Below, one piece after another: positions 46,034 to 54,941 of a stretch of 64,000 nt of DNA. The first letter of the stretch is position 1; each line of letters begins with the position of its first letter. Below the pieces are notes generated by a model. That model was not told the DNA's origin, ran no database searches, and worked only from the letters and a program-made list of their open reading frames with translations. The stretch is taken from the NCBI RefSeq assembly GCF_011393025.1, contig NZ_JAAOEO010000019.1:1-64000 (forward strand), written 5' to 3'. The stretch is from Neobacillus terrae (GTDB lineage: Bacteria > Bacillota > Bacilli > Bacillales > Cytobacillaceae). The translations under genes were made by a program, and so were the position numbers.

Positions 46034-47350
46034 TTGAAGGAAATATTAAAAGGATCAATAATCAATCTTGCAAATTTATATCGCAGTAAACAGCTTTCTC
46101 CAGTCGAACTTGTAAGCTATTTGTTTTCTTGTATTGAAAAAGAAGAGCTAAAGTTAAATGCGTTTATTTCACTTTTCAAGAAGGATGCGCTGGTTTCAGC
46201 ACAGCAAGCAGAAGCACTATTTTTACAAGGAAAGCCAACTCACCTACTAACTGGGGTGCCGTATTCCTTAAAAGATCTATTTTATACAAGAGGAAGGCTA
46301 ACAACCTGCGGGTCAACGATACTGAAAGACTTTATTCCTGATCACAACGCTGATGTGGTCGAGAAGCTTACGGACACAGGTGCTAATTTTATAGGGAAAA
46401 CCAATATGCTTGAGTTTGCTTACGGAATTGTTCACCCGAAATACAAGCAAACCAACAATCCTTGGGACTTGAATAAAACTGCCGGAGGTTCTAGCGGCGG
46501 CTCCGCAGCTTCAGTGGCGGCCGGGCTCGGCTTTTTTTCTATGGGTTCGGACACAGGCGGTTCTATTAGAATTCCGGCTTCCTATTGTGGTGTTGCTGGA
46601 TTAAAGCCTACCTATGATGCGATAAGCGTACAGGGCGTTTTCCCACTTTCTTGGTCACTCGATCACGCCGGGCCAATTGCCAAAACAGCCGAGGATTTAT
46701 TATTAGTTTGGGATGCAATCTCAGAATTCAATACCAAGGGTTCATTAGATGGAATAAAGAGGATTGGTATACTCCCAGAATCTTATTTAAGAAGTATAGA
46801 GTCTGATGTAAGAGAAGTCTACAATCACTCACTGGACATTGCAGAAGAGCTTGGCTGGCAGCTCGTAACAGTAGAGATTCCAGGCTGGGAGAAAACCGAG
46901 GATATCCTTATGAAGATATTGCTTCCTGAAGCGGCGCAAATTCATAAAAATTGGTTGAATCGTAAACATGATTACGCACCCCTGACCTTTAGTCAACTCG
47001 AACTTGGTATGGAACAAAAAGCAGTAGATTACCTTGAAGGGCTACAGCAGCAAAAGGAGTTTCGGGTGACCGTCTCTGAGGTTTTTACTAAAGTGGATGT
47101 ACTGTTGATGCCAACGGTCGCGTTTCCTGCACCCGGAGAGGATCCAGTGATTGGTGACCATGATAAAAATGAAATGACATTTACTGGTCCCTTTAATGTT
47201 TCCGGGCATCCTGCAGTCACAATTAATCTTGGCTATTCCAATGAAGGAATGCCGATTGGGATGCAATTGGCAGGACCTTTGAATAAAGACAGGGAATTAT
47301 TAAGTATCGCTCGAGCATTAGAGCAAGGGGCGAATTTAAAAAAGGGGTGA
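46034..47350 (+). CDS. Amidase signature family enzyme
   Basis: A 438-residue Ser-cisSer-Lys amidase: Lys in YSLKDLF, GGSSGGS with the cis-Ser, and the nucleophile in GSDTGGSIR. It is expected to hydrolyse an amide to acid and ammonia. The TTG at 46034 lies six bases after AGGTG within the end of the M14 gene; a GTG at 46025 is an alternative. It is not GatA, as no gatC/gatB neighbours exist. Confidence 0.88.
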   Translation: MKEILKGSIINLANLYRSKQLSPVELVSYLFSCIEKEELKLNAFISLFKKDALVSAQQAEALFLQGKPTHLLTGVPYSLKDLFYTRGRLTTCGSTILKDFIPDHNADVVEKLTDTGANFIGKTNMLEFAYGIVHPKYKQTNNPWDLNKTAGGSSGGSAASVAAGLGFFSMGSDTGGSIRIPASYCGVAGLKPTYDAISVQGVFPLSWSLDHAGPIAKTAEDLLLVWDAISEFNTKGSLDGIKRIGILPESYLRSIESDVREVYNHSLDIAEELGWQLVTVEIPGWEKTEDILMKILLPEAAQIHKNWLNRKHDYAPLTFSQLELGMEQKAVDYLEGLQQQKEFRVTVSEVFTKVDVLLMPTVAFPAPGEDPVIGDHDKNEMTFTGPFNVSGHPAVTINLGYSNEGMPIGMQLAGPLNKDRELLSIARALEQGANLKKG

Positions 47351-47356
47351 GAAATA

Positions 47357-48490
47357 TTGTCTGATATATTGTCATTTTTACAGGATCATCAGTCAGAAAT
47401 GGAAGAAACGCTTTTGAGGCTTGTTGAAGCAGAATCTCCCTCTACTAACAAAGAATTAACCGACCAATGCGGCATTGTACTGCAAAAGGAATTTGAAAGA
47501 TTAGTTGGCGGCAAGGCTGAGATTATTCCTCAGGAAAGGGTCGGAAACCAATATTGTTTTACATACGGGACTGGTGAGGAACAAGAGCAAATTTTAATCA
47601 TTGCCCACTATGACACCGTATGGAGCCAAGGGGCACTCCCGATTAAAAAAGAAAATGGCATATTGTATGGTCCGGGTACATTTGACATGAAGGGAGGTCT
47701 AACCACTACCCTTTGGGCCTTAAAGGCATTAAAAGAGTTTAATATTTTTGGTAAAAGAAAGGTTGTCTTTTTTGTTAGTTCGGACGAGGAGGTCGGCAGC
47801 CTTTTTTCCAGGGAAACAATTGAAAAGCTGGCCAAAGACAGCTCAATGGTCTATGTACCAGAATCCAGTATTTCCCCGGATGCAGCAGTAAAAACCTCTC
47901 GAAAAGGTGTTGGATGGTTCACAATTAATATTTCAGGAGTCACCGGTCATGCCGGTATAGATCCTTGGGCTGGTGCAAGTGCGATTGAAGAGCTAGCATT
48001 GCAAATTGTGGAGATGAAGAAGTTAGCAGACAAAGAAAAAGGGATTTCAGTGAATGTTGGATTAATTGAAGGCGGCAGCCGGCCCAATGTTATTGCCAAG
48101 CATGCACATGCAGAAGTGGATGTAAGATTTACGGCAAAGGAACAAGCGTATGAGTTGGAACGTGAATTCCAAAACCTTACACCATTTTTAAATGGTACAA
48201 CAGTTGAGGTGAGCGGTGGGATAAACCGGTATCCATTGGAGAGGAATGCTGAAGTCATTATGTTATATGAACAACTAAAAGAGATTGCAGCCGGCCATGG
48301 ATATGAATTGAAAGAAGGTTCATCAGGCGGGGCAAGTGACGGGAATTTTACCGCAGGCCTTGGAATCCCAACCATAGATGGCCTTGGGCCACAGGGAGCA
48401 GGTGCCCATTCTGATGATGAGCATGTGGTATTGGCCAACTTACCATATCGTGCAGCATTGTTGGCGGAAGCATTGAAAAAAAATATTTAA
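47357..48490 (+). CDS. M20-family metallopeptidase (carboxypeptidase G2-like)
   Basis: A 377-residue di-zinc peptidase. Ligands appear in AHYDTVW (His84), GTFDMKGG, SSDEEVGS and a C-terminal HSDDEH. The order of catalytic and dimerisation (about 175-285) domains fits the ArgE/DapE/CPG2 group. CPG2-type members remove a terminal glutamate or other amino acid. The TTG start follows AAGGGGTGA. Confidence 0.9.
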   Translation: MSDILSFLQDHQSEMEETLLRLVEAESPSTNKELTDQCGIVLQKEFERLVGGKAEIIPQERVGNQYCFTYGTGEEQEQILIIAHYDTVWSQGALPIKKENGILYGPGTFDMKGGLTTTLWALKALKEFNIFGKRKVVFFVSSDEEVGSLFSRETIEKLAKDSSMVYVPESSISPDAAVKTSRKGVGWFTINISGVTGHAGIDPWAGASAIEELALQIVEMKKLADKEKGISVNVGLIEGGSRPNVIAKHAHAEVDVRFTAKEQAYELEREFQNLTPFLNGTTVEVSGGINRYPLERNAEVIMLYEQLKEIAAGHGYELKEGSSGGASDGNFTAGLGIPTIDGLGPQGAGAHSDDEHVVLANLPYRAALLAEALKKNI

Positions 48491-48505
48491 TGGGAGTGAC
48501 GATTC

Positions 48506-49240
48506 ATGTACATGATGGATTTAAGTTTGCGCCAATTTGAAGATGTGTTAAAAAGCGGTGTTGATACAGCCATTTTACCGATTGGTATGGTGGAAGCACA
48601 CGGTCCCCATTGCTCGCTTGGAACAGATGTGTTAATCCCGAGGGAGTTTTTAAGACGGCTGGACAGGATTATAGGTGAAAAAGTAGTCATTGGAGCAGAA
48701 ATTTCTTATGGTCATTCCTGGGCGCTGCAGTCTTTCAAAGGGACCATTGATGTTTCAGTTGAGGCATTTTCTAACTATGTATTTGAAGTAGGGAAGGAGT
48801 TTCACCGGAGCGGCTTTAAAAATTTAGTGTTTTTTAATGGGCATGGTGGAAACATTAACAGCTTAAATACGGTTGGTGAAAAGTTAGCCGATTTAGGATT
48901 AACTATTTTAATGATTAATTGGTGGGTGGATTACCGCGATACGATTAAAACTATTGCAGCTGAGCCTGGCCATGCCGGTGAAGATGAGACTTCATTAGTA
49001 CTGGCAATCTCAGAATCTCTTGCGGATACTAGCCAAGTAGGCAATCACCAAATCGAGCTGTCACCAAAAATAAAGTACCGCAACTGGGGGAGATCAATTT
49101 TTCCCGAAGGCTATTTAGGAAATGCAGGAGCAGCAACTGTGGAAAAAGGAGAAAAATTGTATCAAGCAATGATTCCGCTCATGTTAAAGGACTTTGAAGA
49201 CATGTGGAAGGTTAACAAACCAGTACAAACTCAAATTTAA
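48506..49240 (+). CDS. Creatininase family amidohydrolase
   Basis: A 244-residue protein with the creatininase motifs GMVEAHGPHCSLGTD (metal ligands Glu, His, Asp), FNGHGGN and PGHAGEDETS. The family includes creatininase, MftE-type peptidases and other cyclic amide hydrolases. GGGAGTG precedes the ATG. No creatinase or sarcosine oxidase is nearby, so creatinine as substrate is not supported. Confidence 0.88.
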   Translation: MYMMDLSLRQFEDVLKSGVDTAILPIGMVEAHGPHCSLGTDVLIPREFLRRLDRIIGEKVVIGAEISYGHSWALQSFKGTIDVSVEAFSNYVFEVGKEFHRSGFKNLVFFNGHGGNINSLNTVGEKLADLGLTILMINWWVDYRDTIKTIAAEPGHAGEDETSLVLAISESLADTSQVGNHQIELSPKIKYRNWGRSIFPEGYLGNAGAATVEKGEKLYQAMIPLMLKDFEDMWKVNKPVQTQI

Positions 49241-49252
49241 GGGGGGTACTTG

Positions 49253-50503
49253 ATGCTGCGTTGGACGAAGGAAAAGACAGGAGAAAAAATAGTTGATATC
49301 GTTTTAAGCTTAAATGATCAGGTGCAAAAGCTATATCAACAGGAAGTGGCAACTGCCAGCTACAGTGATGTAAAGTCGAGTCTTCATACCTTTGATGAAA
49401 TCGGCAAAACGATTGAGGAAGTGGAAAAGGAGATTCAATCGTTAGAAGGGCACCCTGGCCGTTACTTAAGGTCCATGGTAAACAGCTTTCGTTATTTTGC
49501 CAGAAGCCTCCAAGGTGATAACGTTCCATATGATCAATTGATTTTGAATATTCAAGAGCTTCCATCTGTATTTATTTCCGATGAAAAAATTATTTTTATG
49601 AAAGAACAGGTGGAAAAAGGACTTAAAGACCTTGGTTACAAGGGGAGCGTTGCAGAGATGGGTGAACAATGGCGAAAGGATACGCTGATTGAACCCGAAC
49701 TTGTGACGAAGGTGGCAGAAAACTTTAAGGAACGAAGCAAGGCGGGTACTTTGAAACGTGTTATTTCCCTTCCTAAAGAAGACGGGATTGACGCAATCAA
49801 ATCAATACGCGGCGTGTTCTGGAGTGGTTATTCTAAATACACCGGAAATTACCGTGGTAATCTAACTTTTAATATTGACCGTCCATGGAGCGAGCCAATT
49901 TTGGCGCAAATCATGACCCACGAAGGTTACCCAGGTCATCAAGCTTTTTATTGCCGCTGGGATCATTTATTTAAGCAGGGAAAGCTTCCGTTAGAAGCTT
50001 CCTATTATTTAATCAATAGTCCTACGAACGCTTTGTTTGAAGGTGGTCCGGAAACAGCGCTTCACTTCTTGGGATGGGATGAATTAAACCAGGAGACCAC
50101 AGGAGTAGATGTGGCAGCCAAGCATCAATATATTTTGGCCCGTAATTATTTGGATCTGCAGAGGATGTACACGACCAATGCGTGCTATCTATATAATCTT
50201 GGTCAAGGAAGCAAAGAAGAAGCTATAGATTATATGATTCATAAAGGCAGCATTAATACAATTGAAGCAAATAATGCATTCCGTTTCTTCTCTGATAGAA
50301 TTCAACGAACGTATTATCCTTCCTATTACTATGGACGCTGGATGGTCGGTTTGGCGTATGATGCAACTCCAGTTGAGAAAAGAGATGAATATTTCAATAT
50401 TCTTTATGATACGCCACATACAACATTTACATTTATCGATGACATTTCTGAGCTGCTCGGCAAAGAGTTTAGGCCATTTGAGATTGCAAGTATGCAAAGG
50501 TAG
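49253..50503 (+). CDS. DUF885-like metallopeptidase
   Basis: A 416-residue protein with HEGYPGH at 223-229, the hallmark of DUF885 proteins (HExxPGH), in an otherwise helical fold related to M3/M32-type zincins. A downstream glutamate is available in ALFEGGPE. There is no signal peptide, so it acts in the cytoplasm on imported compounds. The ATG at 49253 follows a GGGGGG site. It is the last gene of the operon. Confidence 0.82.
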   Translation: MLRWTKEKTGEKIVDIVLSLNDQVQKLYQQEVATASYSDVKSSLHTFDEIGKTIEEVEKEIQSLEGHPGRYLRSMVNSFRYFARSLQGDNVPYDQLILNIQELPSVFISDEKIIFMKEQVEKGLKDLGYKGSVAEMGEQWRKDTLIEPELVTKVAENFKERSKAGTLKRVISLPKEDGIDAIKSIRGVFWSGYSKYTGNYRGNLTFNIDRPWSEPILAQIMTHEGYPGHQAFYCRWDHLFKQGKLPLEASYYLINSPTNALFEGGPETALHFLGWDELNQETTGVDVAAKHQYILARNYLDLQRMYTTNACYLYNLGQGSKEEAIDYMIHKGSINTIEANNAFRFFSDRIQRTYYPSYYYGRWMVGLAYDATPVEKRDEYFNILYDTPHTTFTFIDDISELLGKEFRPFEIASMQR

Positions 50504-50513
50504 AGTAATACTG

Positions 50514-50552
50514 AAAGAAGGGGAAGCATGACCAATGTTCCCCCTTCTTTTT
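50514..50552 (+). terminator. Terminator of the peptide-catabolic operon
   Basis: AGAAGGGG...CCCCCTTCT stem followed by six T, 11 bases after the last gene. Confidence 0.85.
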
Positions 50553-50563
50553 TCTGCCTTTAT

Positions 50564-50592
50564 AAAAAAGCCACCCAAAAAGGGGGCTTCTC
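50564..50592 (-). terminator. Terminator of yjbK-cwlQ
   Basis: On the minus strand AAGCCCCC...GGGTGGCTT followed by a T-run. It lies back to back with the terminator of the opposing operon. Confidence 0.75.
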
Positions 50593-50626
50593 AATTGATT
50601 TAGGACTGTTTGGATGTCATTAAACT

Positions 50627-51325
50627 TTATGCTAAAAATGAACCGGTTACTTTCCTGACATAATTTTGTGTTTCTTTAAAAGGAGGAATACCTCCATACT
50701 TATCCACATTTCCCGGGCCAGCATTATACGCTGCAATGGTATAGTGGATATTACCATCATACTTATCCATAAGCTGGCGAAGATACTTGGTTCCTGCAAG
50801 GATGTTTTGTTCAGGATCAAGCGTATTTTCAGCCCCCATAGCGCGTGCTGTTCCAGGCATTAATTGCATGAGTCCAGAGGCGCCTGTTCTGCTGACAGCA
50901 TTAGGGTTAAAGCTTGATTCATGCTGCATCACAGAACGAATTAATTTTGCGGGCACTTGATAAAGCCTGGATGCTTTTTCAATAATATCATCGTATTTTT
51001 GGGATGAATTCTGGTTCTGGCTTGTCCCAGCAGGAGGAACAATTGGTGCTTTTCCAATCCAGCCAAGGGAATTAGCAGCTATTAAACCGGGAACCATGGG
51101 AGTAACAGTATTTGAGATCTCAGGCAAAGTTAGATCATTCACCAGGTTTACGTCCGTTGATCCTTGGTTAGATGGATCAGAAGTAAAAGAAGGACGCTCT
51201 TGATCCCCTAAAAGTTGATTTAGAAGGTCCGTAAACATATTTGAGTTATCCTGTTCTTCCGATGAAGAACCAAAGCCTTGAAAGGCTTTTAATTCAAGCA
51301 TGGCCTTTAATTTATCGATACTCAT
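50627..51325 (-). CDS. cwlQ: Lytic transglycosylase CwlQ (YjbJ)
   Basis: A 232-residue protein with a C-terminal SLT (lysozyme-like) domain. The catalytic Glu is in QHESSFNP, followed by GASGLMQLMPGTA and AYNAGPGNVDKYGG. The N-terminal 100 residues are low-complexity and have no clear signal peptide. It is longer than B. subtilis CwlQ (181). It should cleave peptidoglycan glycan strands. AAGGAG precedes the ATG. It lies 21 bases after yjbK. Confidence 0.92.
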   Translation of the reverse strand: MSIDKLKAMLELKAFQGFGSSSEEQDNSNMFTDLLNQLLGDQERPSFTSDPSNQGSTDVNLVNDLTLPEISNTVTPMVPGLIAANSLGWIGKAPIVPPAGTSQNQNSSQKYDDIIEKASRLYQVPAKLIRSVMQHESSFNPNAVSRTGASGLMQLMPGTARAMGAENTLDPEQNILAGTKYLRQLMDKYDGNIHYTIAAYNAGPGNVDKYGGIPPFKETQNYVRKVTGSFLA

Positions 51326-51346
51326 CTAAAAGCTCCTTAAGAAGTT

Positions 51347-51946
51347 TTATTCGGTTGAGAAGTTTGTAGATTGACGATACTTCTCCTCATAAAAGCGGCG
51401 AATTTTATTAAGAGTAGGCCGCTCAGGAATATGGTGTTTTTTTAATAAATCAGAGAAGGCTTTCTTGCCTGTCTCATATTCTTCTACTTCGTATTCTAAC
51501 TCATAGTCCTCCATATTTAAATAGGTACTATAATCTAAAACGAGCAGACCGGATAGATATTTTACTTCAGCTCGTTTTGTCGTAAGAGCCCCAAAGTAAG
51601 CAAGCATATTAAAATTGACCCCTAATTCCTCAACGGCCATCTTTACTAAACCTTCAGGGAGCCTGCCTGCATTGAAAGCTTCATGTGCTTGAATGGAGGT
51701 AAGAATCTGGTTGGTTTCCAAAAGACCTTGGGAGGCTGGCTGTTTCAAAGTCATTTCATAGGAGCCCTTTTTTTGGCGAATTCTAAGTGCAGATCCTTTT
51801 TCCTTCAAAGCAAAATTAGCTGTGTCAAAGTAATGATTCTCCTGAGTGAAAAAGTTGTTTTCGTTTATTTGAAAGGCTTCTTTCAGCTGGTTATATTCAT
51901 ATTTCGTCAGCATATTTTTAAATTCAATTTCAAGATGTTGTGACAA
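51347..51946 (-). CDS. yjbK: YjbK, CYTH-domain protein
   Basis: A 199-residue triphosphate-tunnel (CYTH) protein. EIEFK (7-11) matches the ExExK signature, with alternating basic and acidic strands beyond (ALRIRQKKG, TLKQPA). The family hydrolyses organic or inorganic triphosphates; the substrate here is unknown. The TTG start follows GGAGGT. It is encoded next to relQ, a synthetase of guanosine alarmones, in the divergent direction. Confidence 0.9.
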   Translation of the reverse strand: MSQHLEIEFKNMLTKYEYNQLKEAFQINENNFFTQENHYFDTANFALKEKGSALRIRQKKGSYEMTLKQPASQGLLETNQILTSIQAHEAFNAGRLPEGLVKMAVEELGVNFNMLAYFGALTTKRAEVKYLSGLLVLDYSTYLNMEDYELEYEVEEYETGKKAFSDLLKKHHIPERPTLNKIRRFYEEKYRQSTNFSTE

Positions 51947-52064
51947 GGTACTTTACCTCCTATATTTTTTCTTTATTATCTCTTTGATTTATGGCGACTG
52001 CAATTTCTGGGAGAATTGAACTGCTTATGCTAAAATAGGAGAGTATATATGGAGGTAGAAAATA

Positions 52065-52424
52065 ATGAAAAAAAAGCTTCGAATAGACATAGCTAATTTA
52101 GAAAAGAACCAATTGCTGCTGTCTGCGGCTCAGCCTGTTTCAGGTCTTGTTCCTGCCGGGCAGATGCTTGTTGATTCTGACAGTTTCGCCTTTATTTACT
52201 TAATGGAGGAGAATGGTGATTATACATATATAGTTCTAATGGAAAACATTTGGCCATCTTTAAAAACTGCGCTGGACCAAAGGGCTGCGGTTATTTTATC
52301 AGATGGAACACAACAGATTAAACTTTTCAACTTTTTTGAAGAACTTGAATATTTAACCGATAATATTAAGGGTAATAGTAACTACGGAGAGGAAATGGTC
52401 ACAAAGGTCGAAGCTGTTTTCTAA
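52065..52424 (+). CDS. yjbL: YjbL, UPF0738 family protein
   Basis: A 119-residue soluble protein matching YjbL by size, character and place between yjbK and yjbM. Function unknown. ATGGAGGT precedes the ATG. A 120-base gap separates it from relQ. Confidence 0.85.
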   Translation: MKKKLRIDIANLEKNQLLLSAAQPVSGLVPAGQMLVDSDSFAFIYLMEENGDYTYIVLMENIWPSLKTALDQRAAVILSDGTQQIKLFNFFEELEYLTDNIKGNSNYGEEMVTKVEAVF

Positions 52425-52544
52425 TGCAGGATCACATATGTGATAAAGGAGAACTTGTAAATCCGTCATATCGGGAATAACTTGTTTTCTAATAAACAGC
52501 CATTCATCCATTAAGATTTTGTTTTAGGGCCGGGTGATAGAAAA

Positions 52545-53183
52545 ATGAAACATTGGGATCAATTTTTAGCCCCTTATAAACAGGCAGTTGAAGAATTGAA
52601 GGTAAAGTTAAAAGGAATGAGGGGCCAGTTTGAAATGGACTCTTCCAATTCACCGATTGAATTTGTCACAGGCCGGGTAAAGCCTATAGCGAGTATCCTT
52701 GACAAAGCCAATAATAAAGGGATTGCCCTAGATAAACTTGAAGAAGAAATGCAGGATATTGCCGGACTAAGAATGATGTGCCAATTTGTTGATGATATTC
52801 ATGGAGTGGTTAGTCTCCTGAGAAACAGGAACGATTTTGAGATCGTTGAAGAAAGGAATTATATCTCCAATAAAAAAGTAAGCGGCTATCGTTCTTATCA
52901 TGTGGTGATCCGATACCCTGTTCAGACAATCCATGGTGAAAAAAAGATCCTGGCAGAAATTCAAATCAGGACACTGGCCATGAATTTTTGGGCAACGATC
53001 GAGCATTCGCTGAACTATAAATATAAAGGGGCTTTTCCACAGGATATAAAATTGAGGCTTAAGAGAGCGGCCGAAGCAGCTTTCAGGCTTGATGAGGAAA
53101 TGTCGCTTATACGAGGAGAAATCCAGGAGGCGCAAGCATTCTTTACTAGAAAAAAAGATCAAAAGCAGGAAGATCAGAACTGA
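52545..53183 (+). CDS. relQ: Small alarmone synthetase RelQ (YjbM)
   Basis: A 212-residue synthetase-only RelA/SpoT protein producing (p)ppGpp in the cytoplasm. Conserved segments include VTGRVKP, GLRMMCQFVDD, YRSYHVVIRYP and EIQIRTLAMNFWA. No hydrolase, TGS or ACT domain is present. It is the first gene of relQ-nadF-yjbO. Confidence 0.95.
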   Translation: MKHWDQFLAPYKQAVEELKVKLKGMRGQFEMDSSNSPIEFVTGRVKPIASILDKANNKGIALDKLEEEMQDIAGLRMMCQFVDDIHGVVSLLRNRNDFEIVEERNYISNKKVSGYRSYHVVIRYPVQTIHGEKKILAEIQIRTLAMNFWATIEHSLNYKYKGAFPQDIKLRLKRAAEAAFRLDEEMSLIRGEIQEAQAFFTRKKDQKQEDQN

Positions 53184-53213
53184 TTAAATCTTATAAAATA
53201 AGGAGCTTGAAAA

Positions 53214-54014
53214 ATGAAATTTGCCATCACCTCAAAGGGAGATCAAAAATCGAATACGCTTATGCATAAGATAAGAACCTATCTGCTTGATTTTGATCTT
53301 GTTTACGATGAGGACCAGCCTGATATTGTTATCTCAGTAGGAGGGGATGGAACCCTTCTCTATGCGTTTCACAGGTATAGCAGCCGGTTGGATAAAACGG
53401 CATTTGTCGGAATTCACACTGGTCACTTGGGTTTTTATGCTGACTGGGTCCCTGAAGAAATTGAAAAGCTGGTCATTGCCATTGCTAAAACTCCTTTTCA
53501 GGTAATTGAATATCCGCTCCTCGAGATCATTATCCGATATCAGCATGGTGGGAAAGAATCAAGGTATCTTGCTTTAAACGAATCCACTGTAAAAAGTATT
53601 GAAGGAACTTTAGTTATGGACTTAGAGATCAGAGGCCAGCATTTTGAACGTTTCCGCGGTGATGGCCTTTGCGTTTCCACTCCTTCAGGAAGTACAGCCT
53701 ATAATAAGGCACTTGGAGGAGCCATAATACATCCGTCGATTGCCGCTATCCAGGTAGCTGAAATGGCTTCGATTAATAACCGGGTTTTCCGGACAATCGG
53801 ATCCCCGTTAATTTTGCCTGCCCATCATACGTGCATGCTTAAACCTGTCAATCTGTCGGACTTCCAGGTGACCATTGATCATTTAACACTTCTTCATAAA
53901 GATGTGAAATCGATTCAATTCAGAGTTCCCGAAGAAAAAATCCGGTTTGCCAGATTCCGGCCCTTCCCTTTTTGGAAAAGGGTACATGATTCGTTTATCG
54001 CAGATGGAGATTGA
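53214..54014 (+). CDS. nadF: NAD kinase NadF (PpnK)
   Basis: A 266-residue kinase that makes NADP from NAD. GGDGT (43-47) and NEST mark the active site, with the Gly-rich SGSTAYN stretch. AAGGAG precedes the ATG. It is spaced 30 bases after relQ and six before yjbO, an operon order conserved in bacilli. Confidence 0.96.
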   Translation: MKFAITSKGDQKSNTLMHKIRTYLLDFDLVYDEDQPDIVISVGGDGTLLYAFHRYSSRLDKTAFVGIHTGHLGFYADWVPEEIEKLVIAIAKTPFQVIEYPLLEIIIRYQHGGKESRYLALNESTVKSIEGTLVMDLEIRGQHFERFRGDGLCVSTPSGSTAYNKALGGAIIHPSIAAIQVAEMASINNRVFRTIGSPLILPAHHTCMLKPVNLSDFQVTIDHLTLLHKDVKSIQFRVPEEKIRFARFRPFPFWKRVHDSFIADGD

Positions 54015-54020
54015 TAAGAC

Positions 54021-54920
54021 ATGTCATCGCAATTTAGCTTGGACTGGGAAATTAATAGCAGCAGTGAGGGTAAACTCATCCGGCACTTTTTAAAGGAACA
54101 TGAGATTTCTAAAACCGCCCTTACGGATATTAAATTTAAGGGTGGAAAAATCCTCGTGAATGCACAGGAAGAAAATGTTCGGTACATTCTTAAGGCGAAT
54201 GATCTTTTAACGGTTATCTTTCCTCCTGAGGAAACTTCAGATGGGCTGAAGGGGGAAAAAATACCCCTCGATATCCTATATGAAGATGAGTATTTGCTTG
54301 TCGTTAACAAGCCTGCAAATATGAATACGATACCTTCAAGGGAACATCCCACAGGGAGCCTGGCAAACGCCCTGGTAGGATACTATCAGATAAGAGGAAT
54401 TCCAGCTACTGCCCATATTGTTACCCGCCTTGACCGTGACACATCAGGTATTGTCCTTATTGCGAAGCACCGCCATGTTCATCATTTAATGAGTAAGCAG
54501 CAGAAAGCAGGGCAAGTGAAGCGAATGTATGAAGCCTTAGCTAGCGGGGGATTTCCTGAAGATCGGGGCACCGTTAATCAGCCAATTGGCAGAAGATCGG
54601 ACAGTATTATCGAAAGAGAGGTCCGGGAAGACGGCCAGTATGCCTGCACCCATTACAGAGTTATTCAGCGTTTCAAAGGCTGCACCCATATTGTACTTCG
54701 TCTGGAAACAGGCCGTACGCATCAAATTCGCGTTCATATGGCCTATTTAGGACATCCCCTACTAGGTGATGATTTATATGGGGGAGAAAGAAGTATTATT
54801 CAGAGACAGGCCCTTCACTGCAAAAAACTAACTTTTATCCATCCATTTACTAAATTTGAAATGTCATTAGAGGCCCCGATGCCCGATGATATGATCTCGA
54901 TTTTAAAAAGGCTGCCCTAA
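54021..54920 (+). CDS. yjbO: RluA-family pseudouridine synthase YjbO
   Basis: A 299-residue synthase. An S4-like N-terminal region is followed by the catalytic RLDRDTSG with Asp138, and by RTHQIRVHMAYLGHPLLGD. It converts uridine to pseudouridine in rRNA or tRNA; the exact target is unknown. Confidence 0.93.
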   Translation: MSSQFSLDWEINSSSEGKLIRHFLKEHEISKTALTDIKFKGGKILVNAQEENVRYILKANDLLTVIFPPEETSDGLKGEKIPLDILYEDEYLLVVNKPANMNTIPSREHPTGSLANALVGYYQIRGIPATAHIVTRLDRDTSGIVLIAKHRHVHHLMSKQQKAGQVKRMYEALASGGFPEDRGTVNQPIGRRSDSIIEREVREDGQYACTHYRVIQRFKGCTHIVLRLETGRTHQIRVHMAYLGHPLLGDDLYGGERSIIQRQALHCKKLTFIHPFTKFEMSLEAPMPDDMISILKRLP

Positions 54921-54940
54921 ATAAACAGGCAGCCTTATAT
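54906..54940. terminator. Terminator between yjbO and prpE
   Basis: AAGGCTGCC/GGCAGCCTT stem with an 11-base loop between convergent genes, usable from both sides; the flanking runs are A/T rich. Confidence 0.8.
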
Positions 54941-54941
54941 T

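Noticed and set aside
45094..50503. Creatinine or hydantoin degradation pathway
   Set aside because: Only a creatininase-family member is present; creatinase, sarcosine oxidase, hydantoinase and carbamoylase are absent.
36866..50552. Island as a prophage or integrative element
   Set aside because: No integrase, tRNA gene, att duplication or phage gene is seen at either boundary.
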